Assembly (NCBI RefSeq): GCF_036850765.1
Contig: NC_089498.1
Span: 55,417,795 to 55,481,794 of the forward strand
Direction: 5' to 3'
DNA from: Saccopteryx bilineata
Taxonomy: Eukaryota; Chordata; Mammalia; Chiroptera; Emballonuridae
DNA length: 64,000 bases
Positions 54,651-64,000 of the stretch are shown here, one piece after another. The position numbers and the translations under genes were made by a program. A model generated the notes under the pieces. It worked only from the letters and a program-made list of their open reading frames with translations. It searched no databases and was not told where the DNA came from. Within the stretch, counting starts at the first letter, position 1, and every line of letters starts with the position of its first letter.

Positions 54651-56839
54651 TCATAAAAAAATATTGATGCACTAAAATAGAAGTACAATATCAAAAGTAT
54701 CTTTTTCCTTTCCCTCAAGCAAGGAATTAATAAAAAGTTACTGTTAAAAATTGGATCCAGGCTTTAATTTCTTAAATTCTTTTAGTCATTATTTTATCAT
54801 TATAAATACATATAATGTAGTATTCATTTCACTAAAATGCATAGAATCCTAGCATATCAAAATATTTCAGTTGAGAAATTATGAAATGAACATAGCCAGT
54901 GCAGTTTCCAAATATGCTATCAAAGAAATTAAATCATGCATTCATATATTTTTTTCACATCATCCTTTATGCCTAATGCAACAAGTTAATTAGTTGATTT
55001 TGGAATCCATTTCTGAAGCTGTGCATTGGTTCAGACAATGTCAGATTACTTGCAAACGTAAGAAATGCCAAGTCCTAAGGCAATTACAGGAAGCTTGAGA
55101 AGGCAAGGCTTTTCCAGGAAACTAGGTCATGAAAGAGAGTATTGCTGTAATCTTTAGGAAGCTGGATAGGGTTTTCTTTCTGACATGAATATGAGGCAAT
55201 TCTCCTCTGTGGAAATAAACAGGGGCAAAGAGCTCTGGCTCATGCAAAAATGTTCTGTCAAAACTGTGTTGCGTGTTTTACATATCATAAATACAGAATT
55301 TCTTCCTCTCAACATGTTAAATAAAATAATCCATGTTTAGTACAGCAGATTAACAGATTTGCTTTCTAAATATGCTCAGATTTACTTTCTAAATATATTC
55401 AGATTAAGCTAATTTGGTTAATCCCATTCAACAATCATGTGGTAACAATGTACAATCCAAATGTTTACACAGAGGTAAACTTCAATTAAGACATAAGAAT
55501 AAGAGGTAAAATCCTTTTTGTCACCCTAAAGTCAGAGTAAGCTTCCCACCAGCATTAAACTGGCAAACAACAAAGAGAATACAGTGCCCAATTAGAAGTT
55601 AAATAGTGACATAATATCACCCACACCCTTGAATGTTTGCACCAGGATTATCCACAGTGGAAGACCTAGGTTTCTATTCTCTGGCAGTGTTCTTTAAAAC
55701 ACAACCCTGTCTATAGGAGGCTAGAATTGATTAGATCATTTTAATTTCCCTTCTATTTTAATTTCAACTGCAACAGTTAAAATATACTTCAATTCCCAAA
55801 CAGTTACTTACCTTACCAAGCTCAAGTTAAAGTAAATATAGATATGCCTACATAAATTCATACATATATACACATATATGTTAAAATATTTCAAGTTTTA
55901 TTTTGTTTTCCTTGTTTAGTTTCAGAACTAACACTCCTGGATTTGTGTATTGCAAAAGATAATGTATATAAAATACAGAATACAGTGCTAGCCTTCAACT
56001 AATTCTCAACTCTGGTCTTCCTCCATTATCCCGTTGTCTGTCTGCTTGGAAAGTAACCTGGGGACAGTTAAAGAGATTGAAAAACATTTTTAGAAATACA
56101 AAAGATAAGGGGAACTGACTTATAAAGGTAAACTCTGGTATAATAAACTATCAGACAGCAAGTGTGTATTATGGACAACTACAATAGGATATTATCTTCT
56201 TAGATATGTTTTTTTGGTTACAAAAACATTTCCCTTCTATTATATGCATAGGAACAATTTAAATGCTTATTTTTGCTTGAAAGCATTCAAAACGACACCA
56301 TTAATCTCTCCATCTCTGAAGCAGCACATACTCTGTCTTGATTATTCTTCCAGTAAAGCAGGCAGTAAGTTATAGAAATGTCTATTTCTGCATAAGATTT
56401 TTAGGTACTGAGGTTCCCAGGGCATACCCTAATAATTGTTGTCTTCGCAGACCTGTCCTATTACCTGAAAAGTAGCAAGTATCCAGTAAATGTGAGTTCA
56501 ATTGCAATATATATATATGGGACACATATAATGGATTCATGGGGGATCATACAACCTTTCATGTTCTGCGTTTTGTCAGTAAATCATCACTATTCATTCC
56601 CTCTTCATGACAGACGTCATGGAGAAAAATAATGATTCCTTTCTATTTGTGTACACTAGTCTATCATTGGCTACCCAATTATAATTTAAATACATAGTTT
56701 TCTTTGTAGAAAATAGAATATAATTGGCAAACAAAAGCCAAAATTTATTAGAATAATTATTATGCTGAATATATTCCAAATATACTCCAGGTATTTTTCA
56801 AAATTAATAATTCTGGAAATCTCTGATTTTCACTAAGTA
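54651..56839. other. Unassigned AT-rich non-coding DNA
   Basis: About 2.2 kb. No exon-like open frame and no confident repeat. The ORF at 56594-56779 (minus) has no known motif. Confidence 0.5.
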
Positions 56840-57979
56840 CAGTGCATTCTCAGGTTATAACAGTCTTGACATACAATGGTTAGAGCTTACGATGCTAACT
56901 CCCATAAAAACTGAAAAAAATTAAGAAGTGAGTGTTTTGGCTTAATCTGTTAGCGTCATACTTACAGACTACATTGGTGAACTAGTTTGGTTGCACGTGG
57001 CAAAAGAATATGCAGTAATGTGGCATATGAGTACGGTTACCATTTTGGACTGTTAAAAATGCAAGTGTTCGTTTGTGTTGCTTTTCTTGGTGATTTTTTG
57101 GCCCTTATCATGGCTCCTAAATGAAAGATAGAGTTTTCAGATGGTAGTGCTTCAGAGAAGAATAAAACCATCACAATGGATGTCACAGAGCTACTGGCAT
57201 CACATGGGGAGGAACTGTCTGCTGAGGACCTCATTCAGCCAGAGAAGCAGCTCATTGAAGAAGAAGGGATAAAAATCCCAGAACCCAGGAGATTTACTAC
57301 CAAGGGTTTTGCAGAAAGTATTTCTATGGTGAAGGACTGGTTGGCAAAATTTCAGGCTGAGAACCTGCAGACATGACAGAATCAGTAAGGTCTACAGAGC
57401 TGTTATGGATGCCTTGCAATGCTATAGGCAGATTTTAGAAGAGAAGAGGTCATTAGCTTTCCAGACTAGCCTGGAGTAATTCTTTAAGAAGGAAGAGAGG
57501 CCTGCAACAGATTTTGTACCCTCTACATCAGCAGCTTCTTGAGATGTAGTACAGTTAGAATCATCGCCAACATCTCCTGCATGTTCCTAGGCAATCCTGA
57601 TTCACCTGACCCAGTGTCTCCAGTACCTTCTGCAGCTTTTCCTGCCTCTCCAGCTCCCTCCTCCTAATAGGTCACTTTCTTCCACCTTGCAATCCCCTTC
57701 CAGTGTCCAAACCCATCACAGGAATAAAGCTAAGAAAATTTTTTACACTATTTTTTTGTCATTTTTGTCTGTTACTACAGTACAGTGTACAGTAGAGTAT
57801 ATTTATGTCCTTTTCATTTTTTTGGTGGCTAAATTGTGTTTTTACATTCTAGATTATGATTTTACAACTGTGTTAGCATAGGTAAGTGACTTCGGCTAAG
57901 GTGTGTTTCACTTACAGCAAAATTTGGGTTATGTCACTGTTGTAGAAACAGAACTGTGTTGTAACCTGAAGACCCCCTG
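56840..57979 (+). mobile_element. Internally deleted Tigger-family DNA transposon
   Basis: The left end follows TA with CAGTGCATTCTCAGGTTATA; the right end reads GTTGTAACCTGAAGACCCCC-TG then TA at 57980. The inner ends (CTTGACATACAATGGTTAGA and TTATGTCACTGTTGTAGAAA) are also inverted in order, as in Tigger elements. The middle holds a transposase remnant with an internal deletion. At 1.14 kb it is well below the 2.4-2.8 kb of complete Tigger elements and non-autonomous. Confidence 0.8.
57113..57660 (+). pseudogene. Tigger transposase remnant: N terminus joined to C terminus
   Basis: A pogo-like transposase normally binds the inverted repeats through N-terminal helix-turn-helix domains and cuts with a DDE domain. 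Here a start MAPK is followed by a stop and then KIEFSDGSASEKNKTITM, the standard first residues. The frame then passes directly to VTELLASHGEELSAEDLIQP, LIEEEGIKIPEP, RRFTTKGFAESISMVKDWLA and KFQAENLQT (open 57176-57376). The rest continues out of frame with LQCYRQILEEKRSLAFQTSL and a proline/serine-rich tail (SPDPVSPVPS near 57600). The DNA-binding core and the whole DDE catalytic domain are deleted. The junction lies near 57176. Confidence 0.75.
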
Positions 57980-57981
57980 TA

Positions 57982-58528
57982 GTGTCGTACAGAGATTGCA
58001 GCATGATACAAAAGACAAATAAGTAGTATGATACTTCGTTTAAGTTTTGAAATTTTTCTTACTGTATATTTTGCATAAATATTAATTTTTAAAATCTTAC
58101 ATTAAAATGTTATTTTGAAAATAAAGTTGAGTTTTGTGTAGTTTTATAAAGGGTCTCTCTCTATATTATCAACAAAAAGAGAATTGCTGATTACAAAAGC
58201 CATCACACATGATTCAATAAGTTTAGGGATGCAGAAATAATTTACTCATTATTATCATAAAACAAATTGTCCCCTTTGAAGAGATTAAAGCATTTAGATG
58301 GTTCTCTAATACATGAAGGATGGAGTGTCATGAATTGTTATTTGTGCACAGTTCAAAATGTAATCCTATCTAACATCTTAGCCTTCGTGTTTGCACACTA
58401 TTTTTTCCCCATTATTTAATTAAATCGAGCTCTTAGCATCTGAGCTGACAATAGGCAACATTTGAAATTGAACTCTGCTATGTGTTGTGAGTTTCATTTT
58501 GGTGCATTTCACTTTAGTTTGGCACTGT

Positions 58529-58620
<92 letters not shown>

Positions 58621-59606
58621 GAGAGAGAGAAAATGTGTTACTAAAAAAATAATGCAGGACAGCTGAATAGAGACATTGACAAGAGAATCTTTGACAATCT
58701 TCCTAATATATAAAAGGTTTATCAGTTTACTTTTGAATAATTTTAGCTGTAATCATCCTAGAAAGTCTTATTATCCAATTAGGCATGTAGAGGGAAAGAT
58801 AAGACCATTACAGATCCATATAAGTCTAGAAAGACAAATGCTATGCAAGTGATGAGATTTATTATAAACCCTGCCTTAATTATGCCTACATTTCTTCATC
58901 CTTAAATTGATTGTTTCAGTAAGATAACTTTATAATCACTTCACTCTGGAGTAGAATCTGGGTAAAATAACAAGCCATGGGAAACAGAGGATGTGTATTT
59001 CTATTGTTTTTAGTAATTTTTATTCAACTACCAGAAATTTAATGGAAAAAATTGAGGAAGTGAGAGCCTCATGCTGTTCACAGCAACCCTAAATTAGACA
59101 GTGAAATAAATGTATTAAACAGCACAGATCAAGGTCAGCTCTCTGAACAACTTTTTTTCCACTAATCACAGTAAAGAGTATATTCAGAAATTTTAGAGCA
59201 TTCCACCTATTTATGAAGCCTTCCAAAATATCGAGTATAACATTTGATTTATATATAAACATGTTCAAATTTAAATTTGTTCTACAGGAATAAGCCATTT
59301 CAAGGGCAGATTTGAAACACACAAAACTATCAGTAATTGCGAAAAATTAAATTAAGACACTATAGTTAATATTTTTGATGTTAGAATTATTCTTGAAGAA
59401 TATGACCAGGTTTCTAATCTCAACTCTTATACTAATTAGGTATATAAATATTGAAAAATTACTGTTTATCATCTGAGACTAGTCACATATAAGACTAGAC
59501 TGGATTTGTGAATATGTGATGATTAAAGCATTAGAAATATTTAGGTCATTACAGAAAATGCTGTAAAAACTCATGACAGATGTTTCCAAATAGCTGATAT
59601 ATTTTC
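57982..59606. other. Unassigned AT-rich DNA with one microsatellite
   Basis: No gene. The compound repeat at 58530 is listed separately; the rest gave nothing. Confidence 0.5.
58530..58630 (+). repeat. Compound (GT)n-(GA)n microsatellite
   Basis: About 17 GT units run into about 30 GA units with some interruptions. The strands are a purine-pyrimidine alternation (Z-DNA-prone) next to a homopurine run (H-DNA-prone). Confidence 0.95.
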
Positions 59607-59622
59607 AAGAATGAAGACTTAC

Positions 59623-59920
59623 ACCTGACCAGGTGGTGGCACAGTGGATAGAGCATTGGATTGGGACGCGGAGGACCCAGGTTCAAAACCCTGAGGTCGC
59701 CGGCTTGATAAGCTCATCTGCTTTGAGCAAGGTTCACCAGATTGAGCCCAAGGTTGCTGGCTTGAGCAAGGGGTCACTCGGTTTGCTGTAGCCACCCCCC
59801 CCCGTAAAGGTATGTATGAGAAAGCAGTAAATGAACAAATAACATGCTACAACAAGAATTGATGCTTCTCATATCTCTCCCTTTCTTTCTGTCTGTCCCT
59901 TTCTCTCTCTCTGTCTTTGT

Positions 59921-59969
<49 letters not shown>
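59623..59969 (+). mobile_element. Rhin-type SINE, young
   Basis: CACCTGACCAGGTGGTGGCA, GCACAGTGGATAGAGC, GGTTCAAAACCC, GCTTGAGC units, GAGAAAGCAGTAAATGAACA, a TCTCTCTCTGTCTTTGTCAC tail, (CA)n and A20. Exact duplication AAGAATGAAGACTTAC (59607-59622; 59970-59985). Confidence 0.95.
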
Positions 59970-59971
<2 letters not shown>

Positions 59972-59985
59972 GAATGAAGACTTAC

Positions 59986-60788
59986 TTTGTGGCACTCTAA
60001 AGAAAAATAAATAAAAATTATATAGTAAATTCAACCTAACTGTAAGGAAAAAAAAACACCAGACATTCTCTACAATAGAATTATCTGCCCTTGTGAAGCT
60101 GTAAGGAACTTATCCAGATTATTTTTCAGATAGTAATGATGTAAATACATGTAAGAAAAAAACCTTCAAACTTGTATAAAATAAAAGGGTACACGAGATA
60201 GGAGAGGGCTTTCACAGAAAGGGATCGTACATGAACCTGCAAAATTTTCCTTCTGAGGAAGGAGGAAACATCATTTAGTAACAAATTCATAGTTTACCCA
60301 AAATGACAAATTAATAAGGTGAAAAGCAGAGAACTCGGGATGAAAATGCATCTTCATTGGGAGATTGGTAGGTGACATAATTGCAGGTATTCTGAAAGTC
60401 TCTTTTTAAGAAACACTGGCCCATGTGGAATAGCCATCTAGTGGAGTCTCTCTATCTTGTTAGACTCTAGGAGCTATGTAAAGAGTAAACACTGATAGAG
60501 AATTTTATACAGAAATCATGTAATTTAAATACTTCTTAAAATTCATGTATATTTCCACAAGCTATTTCAAAAACCAGCCAGAAAATTTTTCTGTTTAGGA
60601 TGGAATTATCTGTATTATCAATATTTCTATTTCATCCAGAATCACTCTAAATTCTTCAAGATGCTAGAATTTTATACCTTTAATACCTTGGTACTCCTAA
60701 TATTTAATTTATTTTTATTTAGCTACAAATATTAATTATGTCTCCAAAAGTACACTTATAAAATCACTAAAAGGTTTTGCTTCTATGA
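59986..60788. other. Unassigned AT-rich DNA
   Basis: No gene or confident repeat. Confidence 0.45.
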
Positions 60789-60800
60789 GCTTCCTCTTTT

Positions 60801-61180
60801 TTTTAATTTTTTTATTTTTCTGTATTTTTCTGAAGCTGGAAACGGGGAGAGACAGACAGACTCCCGCATGCGCCCGCCCGAGATCCACCCGGCACGCCCA
60901 CCAGGGGGCGATGCTCTGCCCCTCTGGGGCGTCGCTCTGCCGCGACCAGAGCCACTTCAGAGCCTGAAGCAGAGGCCAAGGAGGCATCCCCAGCGCCCGG
61001 GCCATCTTTGCTCCAATGGAGCTTTGGCTGCGGGAGGGGAAGAAAGAGACAGAGAGGAAGAAGAGGGGGAGGGGTGGAGAGGCAGATGGGCACCTCTCCT
61101 GTGTGCCCTGGCCGGGAATCGAACCCAGGACCTCCGCACACCAGGCCGACGCTCTACCACTGAGCCAACCGGCCAGGGGG
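60801..61180 (-). mobile_element. Ves-type SINE, young copy
   Basis: On the minus strand: GCCCCCCTGGCCGGTTGGCT, GGTTCGATTCCCGGCCAGGG, CTTCCCCTCCCGCAGCC, CCATTGGAGCAAAGATGGCC, one GCCCCCTGGTGG and CAGCTTCAGAAAAATAC. Duplication GCTTCCTCTTTT (60789-60800; 61181-61192). Confidence 0.95.
60898..60911 (+). promoter_or_regulatory. CTCF-core-like motif in a SINE
   Basis: CCACCAGGGGGCGA on the plus strand, identical to the 31080 copy. Confidence 0.6.
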
Positions 61181-61192
61181 GCTTCCTCTTTT

Positions 61193-61990
61193 AATACATT
61201 TTTGATATGCAGGTGACCATAGTAAAAGTGGAGTTCTAGTTTCAATATGAATAGAGTATAATGTCATTCCTCAGCTGATATCTACATAAACATTTATATC
61301 TACTAAACCTATTATTTGCCTTAAGTGAATAACAAGTTTAATAGGTTGATTTATTACAAAAGAAAGTTGAAAATATATGTGTCTGTTTTTGAAGTTGTAG
61401 CACTGATTTATGAGGGAAGAACAAATCATGTTTTCTCATTGACTTCTATTCCATGCAGTAGAAATCATCCTTATATACACCAAATATATAACTGATTTTT
61501 TAAAGGGATAAAAACTGATTTTTGCTAAAGGTAAGGAAGCTGAATGTTGGTTATTTGAGTTGAAGAGAGAGGACCACAAACCCCAACATTTGTTACATCT
61601 GAACTGGGAAGGACATGATTCTTGAGATTTTTTCTCAAGTGAAACTGGATATGCATGGCAAGAAATATTCCCTGTATTTCGCACAAACAGAATATACCAA
61701 TCCAGAGGATTTAACAAGTCATATTTTTGACTGAAAGATATGAGGATGAAGTAGAGGAGAGTCCACATTCTTGAAGCTGTGAGAATTAATTGTGCAAAGA
61801 ACAGCTAAAGTTGAAACAAGTAGACAGGCATTTCTACTAAGAATAGAAAGGCAAAGACATCTTATACCTATGTCACTTTATTAAGAGACAACTTCTTTAT
61901 ATCAACAACGTAATGAAGAGTAAAACAAAGAACATGCTTATACAGCATGTTATAAACTGGAACTGAACACTGCTGTTTATTGTGCCACAA
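61193..61990. other. Unassigned AT-rich DNA
   Basis: No gene. The 110-codon minus frame at 61436-61768 has no recognisable residues. Confidence 0.5.
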
Positions 61991-61993
61991 TTA

Positions 61994-62324
61994 CAGGTAC
62001 TTCTTGACTTAAAATGGGTTTACATCTTGATATATATCCATCATAAGCTGAAAATTGTGTATGTTGATAATTCATTTACTATGCCTAACCTTCCAATAGC
62101 TTAGCATCTTCTTCCTCAAATGTGCTCAGAACACATATTAGCCTACAGGTGGACAAAATCATTTCACTTTCACTGCCCAAAATAACAAGAGAGAAATCAT
62201 ACTGTATATCACTAGCCCAGGAAAGCATCAAAATTCAAAATTTAAAGTATGGTTTCTATCGAATATGTATTGCTTTAGCACTATCATAAAATTGAACCAT
62301 TATAATCAGGGGTTGTTTCTACTG
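61994..62324 (+). mobile_element. Non-autonomous Tigger-like MITE (about 330 bp)
   Basis: Follows TA. GTACTTCTTGACTTAAAATG, CATCATAAGCTGAAAATTG, GCCTAACCTTCCAATAGCTT, GTGCTCAGAACACATATTAG, CCTACAGGTGGACAAAATC and TTTCTATCGAATATGTATTGC appear in the order of a well-known mammalian Tigger-derived short element (CTTACGATGGGGTTATG ... CATCGTAAGTTGAAAATATC ... GCTCAGAACACTTACATTAGC). The right end ACCATTATAATCAGGGG mirrors the left. It codes for nothing. Confidence 0.65.
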
Positions 62325-63420
62325 CTTCGGTCCTTTGCACACAGAGAGGATGTTGATCAAGAAAGATTGCTTCCAAGATGGCTAGCTAGAGTTATATATG
62401 GTGACTTGATTATCAATATGTACAAACTTACTTCCAAAAGAACAAAAGGACCAGAACCTGAGATGATGAAGAACTTAACACTAGAAGTGATTTCCCAACT
62501 TTTTGGATGATTTAAATTCATAATTTCTATAGAGTATCAGGAAAATGGGGAGGGTTATTTTAGAATGTGACTGAGACTTTGTTTCATTGATAGATTGCTG
62601 AGCTGAGACGTATAAATGGTTTAAAAATGTCTTAATATAATAAATTTTTTACTCTAATGTGTTGGTAGAGGGTATAAATAATATTATAATTACCTTGGTA
62701 CACATATCCATAAGTTTATTATATGTCTATTGCTTTCTGCAACTAACCGATATTTAAAATTCTCCTACCCATGATGATGCTCTTCCCAGTTTTATTCAAA
62801 ACTGTTCTCTTCATACTTTTAAGTTTCTGATTTATTATTTATGCTAAAGGCCATAAATTCAGGGGTTTTTTTTGTTTTTGAAGCTTAATAAGGCCTTTAT
62901 TTTGAGGAATTAACACCATATACTTCTCCTGATTCTCTTCAATTGTTCAAGCTCTTGACCCATCTATGAGTGGAGAATAGTGTTAGGCTGTTATCCAAAA
63001 TTAAACAGAAAATCAGATATGCCATATCCCTTCTGGGGATGTTGGGTAAGAGGAACCAGGCAATGTTACAGAAAACAGGAACATTGTCTAAATTACAGAG
63101 TTTTTAAGGTTCCCTTTAAGGGTATCTTATAATGGAGACTTTTCTCCTGGTAAGGGGAGTATATTCTAGAGAATTAAAGAGTTTTAAATTTGTCAAATAA
63201 GTTAGAGTATCAGGACAAACCTTTTCATTAAACAAATGAGATATCTGAAATTTAGTGTTCTGGATCTTGCTGGTTACTGTTACATTCTGTTATTAATATT
63301 GCATTAACTCTGGTTGTTAGCCATTTTAAACATTCGCTTCTAATTATGTGATATACTGTTTTCTTGTATACCAAATTCTCTCCTTTTTATAAAAGGAAAA
63401 ATAAATAAATATACTTGTAC
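62325..63420. other. Unassigned AT-rich DNA
   Basis: No gene or confident repeat. The 81-codon frame at 62265-62510 begins inside the MITE. Confidence 0.5.
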
Positions 63421-63560
63421 CCTGGCTTGTTAACTTGGTTGATTAGAGTGTTTTCCTGTTATGCCAAGGTTGTGGGTTTGATTCTTGGTCAAGGAAGAAT
63501 ATCAATGTTTCTCTCTTTCTCTCTATCCTTTCCCTCTCTCTCTAAAATCAATAAAATAAG
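63421..63560 (+). mobile_element. Old short Ves-type SINE
   Basis: CCCTGGCTTGTTAACTTGGT head, GGTTGATTAGAGTGTTTTCC, GTGGGTTTGATTCTTGGTCA (B box), ATCAATGTTTCTCTCTTTCT and CTCTAAAATCAATAAAATAA. This is the 3'-short Ves structure (ATCGATGTTTCTCTC tail) shared across bats, different in tail from the long Ves copies here. No clear duplication. Confidence 0.75.
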
Positions 63561-64000
63561 TAAACATACTTGTACTTTATAAGTATATACAATGCATATG
63601 TTCTTTACCCCCCATCACTTTTAAAAGTATATTTAAAAGTGAATCATTTTATCTCTTTTTTTAAATTCATAGCTCTTAAATATTTTTTATAAAAAAATAT
63701 TTGCTCCGTTTTGGAGTACATTCTGACAGCCTGGAATGATTTCACCCACCTTCTGTGCCTCATTTACTCTCAGTTCTTCCTTTCAAACAATTTCAACCCA
63801 TACTGCCCTTAACACCCTCTCTATGAACTCCCCTAAATGAAAACCCAAATATAAAATATCCATAAGCACTATAGAGTACTTTGCATGTACTTTTATCTCT
63901 ACTTTTATCACACTATATTTCACTTTCTCATTTTATTTTCTGTGTCTTTGTGTCTGTATTGTTTAGATAGACAGAATGTACTCAGTCTGTGCTTGCTGAA
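63561..64000. other. Unassigned AT-rich DNA
   Basis: No feature seen up to the window end. Confidence 0.4.

Noticed and set aside
58462..58644. 60-codon plus frame with CVCVCV and ERERER repeats
   Set aside because: Direct translation of the GT/GA microsatellite.
60736..61245. 169-codon minus-strand frame
   Set aside because: It is the sense strand of a Ves SINE plus flanks; identical peptide segments occur at 21.6, 31.0 and 37.5 kb, so it is a repeat artefact.
62265..62510. 81-codon plus frame as a possible exon
   Set aside because: Begins inside a Tigger-like MITE, has no known domain, and lacks clear splice context or a convincing start.

Overview
This window looks like gene-poor, AT-rich nuclear DNA from a mammal, most probably a bat. 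I found no host exon, no rRNA gene, no functional tRNA gene, no CRISPR array and no prokaryotic feature. The bat assignment rests on the repeats. There are about 20 copies of tRNA-headed SINEs of the Ves/Rhin kind known from bats, in several subfamilies, together with many L1 LINE copies. Two SINE families dominate. One begins GCCCTGGCC-GGTTGGCTCAG and has a roughly 400-bp body. The other begins CCTGACCAGG-TGGTGGC and has a body built of repeated GCTTGAGC/GGTCGCTGG segments. This mixture suggests a rhinolophoid (yinpterochiropteran) bat, but that is inference from memory of the families.

Layout. 1-4.4 kb: unassigned AT-rich DNA with an old MaLR-type LTR, a MIR and an L1 tail. 4.4-10.3 kb: a 5'-truncated plus-strand L1 carrying a 3-kb minus-strand L1 5'UTR-ORF1 insertion (6059-9077, flanked by a target-site duplication) and two SINEs. 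10.3-17.8 kb: AT-rich DNA with five SINEs. 17.8-21.3 kb: minus-strand L1 remnants. 22.8-25.2 kb: an L1 with an inverted 5' part. 26.2-27.4 kb: the youngest-looking L1 3' end, with a 290-codon open frame. 27.87-28.58 kb: a solo ERV LTR with TG...CA ends and a 4-bp duplication. 31.6-39.0 kb: a full-length but decayed L1 with three SINE insertions. 39-46.6 kb: AT-rich DNA with SINEs, a perfect 17-bp hairpin and an internally deleted Tigger element. 46.6-53.9 kb: a second L1 that keeps both ends, hit by two younger L1 tails and two SINEs. 53.9-64 kb: AT-rich DNA with a MIR, two Tigger-related elements, a GT/GA microsatellite and three SINEs.

No set of genes works together here. The biology is retrotransposition, cut-and-paste transposition and later decay. 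All L1 coding regions are broken or partial. The observations most worth a second look are (i) near-consensus CTCF core motifs in six SINE copies, in both orientations, (ii) the 5'-complete, 3'-truncated L1 insertion with a CpG-rich tandem-monomer promoter and a full CRE at its first bases, (iii) L1 copies in one locus with unrelated 5'UTRs, and (iv) a perfect 17-bp hairpin next to a SINE. Family names come from pattern recognition without database search, so subfamily labels are provisional.
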